A stretch of 64,000 nt of DNA. It comes from Brugia malayi (taxonomy: Eukaryota > Nematoda > Chromadorea > Rhabditida > Onchocercidae). The DNA is taken from assembly GCF_000002995.4 (NCBI RefSeq), contig NW_025062477.1, forward strand, positions 762,001 to 826,000, given 5' to 3'. Shown here piece by piece: positions 62,506-64,000 of this stretch (within the stretch, counting starts at the first letter, position 1; the number at the start of each line of letters is the position of its first letter). The translations under genes were made by a program, and so were the position numbers. A model generated the notes under the pieces. It was not told where the DNA came from, searched no databases, and saw only the letters and a program-made list of their open reading frames with translations.

Positions 62506-64000
62506 CATGAAATATGACACTTACATATTGCTTATTCATCTGCTTCATTCAATAGATTCAATTTTTTTTTTTTTTTTTTGTCTTCTATCCATTCCACAAA
62601 TAATAAATTGACAAATTTTCTCCCAATGGATTTAACTTGTCATTTTTCAGAGAAAAAAAAAAAAAAAAGAAAAACGAATAGAAAGAATAGAATAAAGAAA
62701 AGAAAGATGAAAATATTCGCATAATTAACTTTAAAAAAATTAACAAAAAAAAAAAATTGGTAGCATGAATTAAAGATGTTATTGAAAAATTACATCATTT
62801 CTTGAGATAAATCCTTTTTTTTTTTTTTTCTTTCTTTTTAACTGGTTAAATTTATGAGAAAAGGATAAGTTTCTTTTTTTTTTTTTTTTGATTCCATAAA
62901 ATTTCCGTTTTTTGACAAAATGCGCTTCAGTTAGCATAAATCCATTTGCTTGTTGAAAAAATTTTTCCACTTAAAATATGATGAAAATTTATTTGTTATC
63001 AGTAAAATGATAAATTTTTACATATCAGTTGAATATTTATTTGATCATTTTTTTTTTTTTTTGATAACACATTTACTTAATTTAAATGGAAATTTTTTTT
63101 TAAAGTTTAAAATATTTTTTTTTGTTATTATTTCATGAAATAACCTTTTTTTTTTCTTCCCTTTTAATATTAATGCATAAAATAAATAAGTCAAACGTTT
63201 TTTAAAATAAAATTAGAATCATTACTTTTGAAAAAAATTGTGCAAAATTTTGAAAAAACATTTCATTTACAGCTTTTTTTTTTTTTTTTTTTTTTGGAAT
63301 TTAGAATTTTAATTTTTGCAAAATAAAGTTGCAAAAAATTTTTCAAGGAAATTTCAAAAAAAATTTAATATTAATATCGTTTTATTTTTCATTCATTCTT
63401 GATAAATTTAAAAAAAAAAAAATTTGCACAAAATAAAACTGAATAAATTTATGAATGCAAAAAAAAAAAAATTTTTTTTTTTTTTTCAATAAATGACATT
63501 AATTTTAAATTTCTCATAGAAAAATAAATATCGAGAATGGTTTATTGTGAAATGAAAATTCTCGAGAAAGAGCATGTCAGGGAATTATCAAAAATTGAAA
63601 ACGGCAATAATTAATTAATATCTGTTGCAATTTAAAATAGCAACCAAATTACTTTGTCAAAATTTTCACCAAAAAATTTCAAAAAATAATCATTAATTTC
63701 ATTACTTCAATTGAAAATTTTAAATGTTTCACTATGAATTTTTTTTTGAAAATTCCCTCGACTTTAACTTTGAAATATGAAAAAAAAAAAACAAAAGATT
63801 TGAAATTTTCTTTTACAAAATTAGGTAAAAAAAATTTTGTTTTTTTTTTTTCTTGGAGAAAGGTAAAAAAAAAATAATTTTAGTTTTAATTTCTTTTTTT
63901 TTTTTTAGTCAATGTTAATTCTTTTACTACTAAAAAGTAGTTTTTCGCTTAAAATTTTTCCAATTGATAAATTTTAAAATTTTGTATTTAAATTTTATAA

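Larger units (their letters stand above)
53456..64000. other. AT-rich 5' flank of the RhoGEF gene, nearly gene-free
   Basis: More than 10 kb of very AT-rich DNA with dozens of homopolymer A or T tracts and several GA/CT runs (59644-59668, 60067-60125, 60575-60608, 61839-61858, 61993-62014). Apart from the repeats and the candidate exon listed separately I see nothing that looks coding. The short frames are Lys/Asn/Ile/Phe-rich and end in homopolymers. It may hold a distant promoter or 5' exons of the RhoGEF. Confidence 0.55.

Overview
This is nuclear DNA of a nematode, most likely a clade III (spirurid or filarial-type) worm. It is strongly AT-rich, genes carry many short exons, and initiator ATGs lie 1-20 bases after a bare TTTTAG/TTTCAG-type acceptor with no visible upstream exon, as in spliced-leader trans-splicing. 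Exon models come from reading both strands by eye and requiring reading phase to agree at every junction. Species was not determined.

Layout: 627-1610 (+) ribosomal protein L34. 2384-14341 (+) a 22-exon ZFR-type protein (three zinc fingers plus a DZF domain). 14342-19880 is intergenic, with a CACGTG-core element and a 750-base GT-rich microsatellite. 19886-24176 (+) is a five-exon, 401-residue protein I do not recognise; its third intron holds exactly 43 copies of a 59-base satellite. 24177-27202 is an AT-rich spacer between convergent genes. 27203-32412 (-) is a hexosaminidase D-type GH20 enzyme with an N-terminal membrane anchor. 32413-35799 is intergenic. 35800-46421 (-) is a 25-exon TRAPPC10 (TRAPPII subunit). 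47609-53439 (-) is a Rho guanine-nucleotide exchange factor with DH and PH domains. 53456-64000 is very AT-rich and nearly gene-free, with a 39-base tandem repeat, a facing polypurine/polypyrimidine pair, a triplicated 148-base unit and one candidate upstream exon.

The genes are unrelated housekeeping or cell-biology genes (translation, RNA binding, glycan trimming, vesicle tethering, Rho signalling). They do not form a pathway, and spacing is too wide for a nematode operon of the usual type. I found no mobile element with intact coding, no RNA gene, no CRISPR and no foreign gene cluster.

The most interesting signals are the variant structure of the 59-base satellite (three linked haplotypes and a local period of three units), a recurring phase-supported use of GC rather than GT splice donors in four of the five multi-intron genes, and the unrecognised 401-residue protein.
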